From NCBI GenBank assembly GCA_030610325.1, contig JAUWRZ010000105.1, forward strand, positions 1 through 7,147: DNA of 7,147 nucleotides. Reading direction: 5' to 3'. The DNA is from Sulfurimonadaceae bacterium (GTDB lineage Bacteria; Campylobacterota; Campylobacteria; Campylobacterales; Sulfurimonadaceae). A program made the position numbers and the translations under genes. This document shows, piece after piece, positions 6,116 to 7,147 of this stretch. The first letter of the stretch is position 1. Each line of letters opens with the position of its first letter. The notes under the pieces were generated by a model. The model ran no database searches. It worked only from the letters and a program-made list of their open reading frames with translations, and was not told where the DNA came from.

Positions 6116-7147
6116 ATGGAACAGAGACATCTAAAGTTTTTTAAGAAGCTCGTCGGTGATGAGAACATCTATGATGACAAAGCACATCTGATAGCTTACT
6201 CCTATGATGCGACGCGGGAACATTTCGAACCTGACGCCGTACTCTTTCCACGAGATGAGGCAGATGTAAGTGCTATCTTGACCTACTGCAATGAAGAGCG
6301 CATCATCATCGTACCTCGTGGTGCCGGCAGTGGTTTTACCGGTGGAGCCCTCCCCTCTTCGGGTGGGATCGTGCTCGCGTTCGAGCGGCATATGAATAAG
6401 ATCCTTGAGATCGATATGGAGAACATGGTCGCTGTCGTACAGCCGGGCGTGATCAATATGGACCTTCAGCGTGCTGTCGAAGAGGTAGGTCTTTTCTACC
6501 CACCCGATCCGGCAAGCCAGGAGTACTCTACCATCGGCGGTAATGTCAACGAGAATGCCGGTGGTATGCGTGCTGCAAAATATGGCATAACCAAAGACTA
6601 CGTGATGGCGATGCGCGCTGTACTGCCTAATGGTGATATCATCAAAGCCGGGAAACGCACCATCAAAGATGTCGCAGGGTATAACATCTCCGGTATCCTG
6701 ATCGCCTCAGAAGGCACCCTGGCCGTCACCACCGAGGTGACCTTGAGACTTCTCGGGAAACCAAAGCTGACCAAGACGGCCATGGGGATCTTTGATACGG
6801 TAGATAAGGCGATGGAAGCTGTCTATAAGACGATGGCCAGCGGTGTCACACCCGTTGCTATGGAGTTTCTTGACAACCTCACCATACGCGCTGTCGAGCA
6901 GGTCTATAGCAAAGGTCTTCCTATCGATGCTGGCGCGATCTTAGTCACTGATGTCGATGGCAATCTCGAAAGTGATCTCGATTTCCAACTGGCCCAGATA
7001 GAGAAGGTATTCCGTGAGAACGGCTGCTCTGAGTTCAAGATCGCTGCTGATGAGAAAGAGGCAGCCGACATCTGGTTCGCTCGTCGTAATGCCTCACAGT
7101 CTCTCTCTGTCTATGGCAGTAAGAAGATCAATGAGGATGTCACTGTC
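6116..7147 (+). CDS. glcD: FAD-linked oxidase, GlcD/D-lactate dehydrogenase type (3' end missing)
   Basis: Flavoprotein of the vanillyl-alcohol-oxidase fold that oxidises a 2-hydroxyacid such as glycolate or D-lactate to the 2-oxoacid, usually passing electrons to an Fe-S partner or the quinone pool. The frame is open for exactly 344 codons to the window end. The family is about 460 residues, so roughly the last quarter is missing, including the metal-binding HxxGxGNxH-type region. The FAD-binding domain (about 35-215) shows 'PRGAGSGFTGGALPSSGG' (67-84) and 'PPDPASQEYSTIGGNVNENA' (129-148), continuing 'GGMRAAKYG', with 'DVAGYNISGILIASEGTLAV' (185-204). The start of the substrate cap is visible, including 'WFARRNA' with arginines typical of the family. 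No signal peptide or membrane segment is seen. The ATG at 6116 follows AAGGA by 5 nt. Glycolate and D-lactate cannot be separated from this fragment. The neighbourhood matches HP0509 (glcD) of H. pylori. Confidence 0.9.
   Translation, partial: MEQRHLKFFKKLVGDENIYDDKAHLIAYSYDATREHFEPDAVLFPRDEADVSAILTYCNEERIIIVPRGAGSGFTGGALPSSGGIVLAFERHMNKILEIDMENMVAVVQPGVINMDLQRAVEEVGLFYPPDPASQEYSTIGGNVNENAGGMRAAKYGITKDYVMAMRAVLPNGDIIKAGKRTIKDVAGYNISGILIASEGTLAVTTEVTLRLLGKPKLTKTAMGIFDTVDKAMEAVYKTMASGVTPVAMEFLDNLTIRAVEQVYSKGLPIDAGAILVTDVDGNLESDLDFQLAQIEKVFRENGCSEFKIAADEKEAADIWFARRNASQSLSVYGSKKINEDVTV

Noticed and set aside
6131..6391. Minus-strand open frame opposite the start of glcD
   Set aside because: It is antisense to the FAD-binding domain of glcD, which is continuous from 6116 to the window end; nothing supports a separate gene. 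The minus-strand frame at 6598-6783 is rejected for the same reason.

Overview
This window most likely comes from a free-living or environmental member of the Campylobacterota (Epsilonproteobacteria), near Sulfurovum, Sulfurimonas or Sulfuricurvum. The main evidence is the block Csd3-type M23 peptidase, PgbA-N-like protein and GlcD-type FAD oxidase. From memory this corresponds to the Helicobacter pylori HP0506-HP0509 neighbourhood (csd3, a hypothetical gene, pgbA, glcD). The moderate base composition and the mostly AAGGA/GGAG-type ribosome binding sites fit this assignment. It was inferred from protein features, not from a database search.

Layout. (1) 1-1904, plus strand: the 3' part of a TonB-dependent outer-membrane receptor, cut by the window's left edge. 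It carries the CxxxM and HxM elements that form the copper site in the OprC/NosA family. (2) 1905-1970: a convergent gap with a perfect 10-bp-stem hairpin, probably a terminator shared by both directions. (3) 5104 down to 1971, minus strand: a compact three-gene run in the transcribed order csd3-like peptidoglycan peptidase, mgtE (14-nt overlap), then a NUDIX hydrolase (22-nt gap). (4) 5105-5264: a divergent promoter region with a consensus TATAAT for the rightward unit and several small dyads, including a perfect TGCCAG-A-CTGGCA palindrome just upstream of csd3. (5) 5265-6107, plus strand: a secreted PgbA-N-like protein with a TTG start. It is followed 8 nt later by (6) 6116-7147, plus strand: the N-terminal 344 codons of a GlcD-type FAD-linked oxidase that runs off the right edge.

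Roles. The receptor would import copper across the outer membrane, which would suit an organism with copper respiratory enzymes, though none is visible here. The minus-strand unit combines cell-wall trimming (Csd3), Mg2+ uptake (MgtE) and nucleotide-sugar or ADP-ribose hydrolysis (NUDIX). No single pathway joins these three, so co-transcription is better supported than shared function. The PgbA-like gene and glcD look co-transcribed. No tRNA, rRNA, CRISPR array, insertion sequence or prophage signal was seen. No clearly new multi-gene system was found. The best leads are the extra cysteine and histidines beside the receptor's copper motif, the tail-less PgbA homologue in what is probably a non-pathogen, and the dyad cluster in the divergent promoter.
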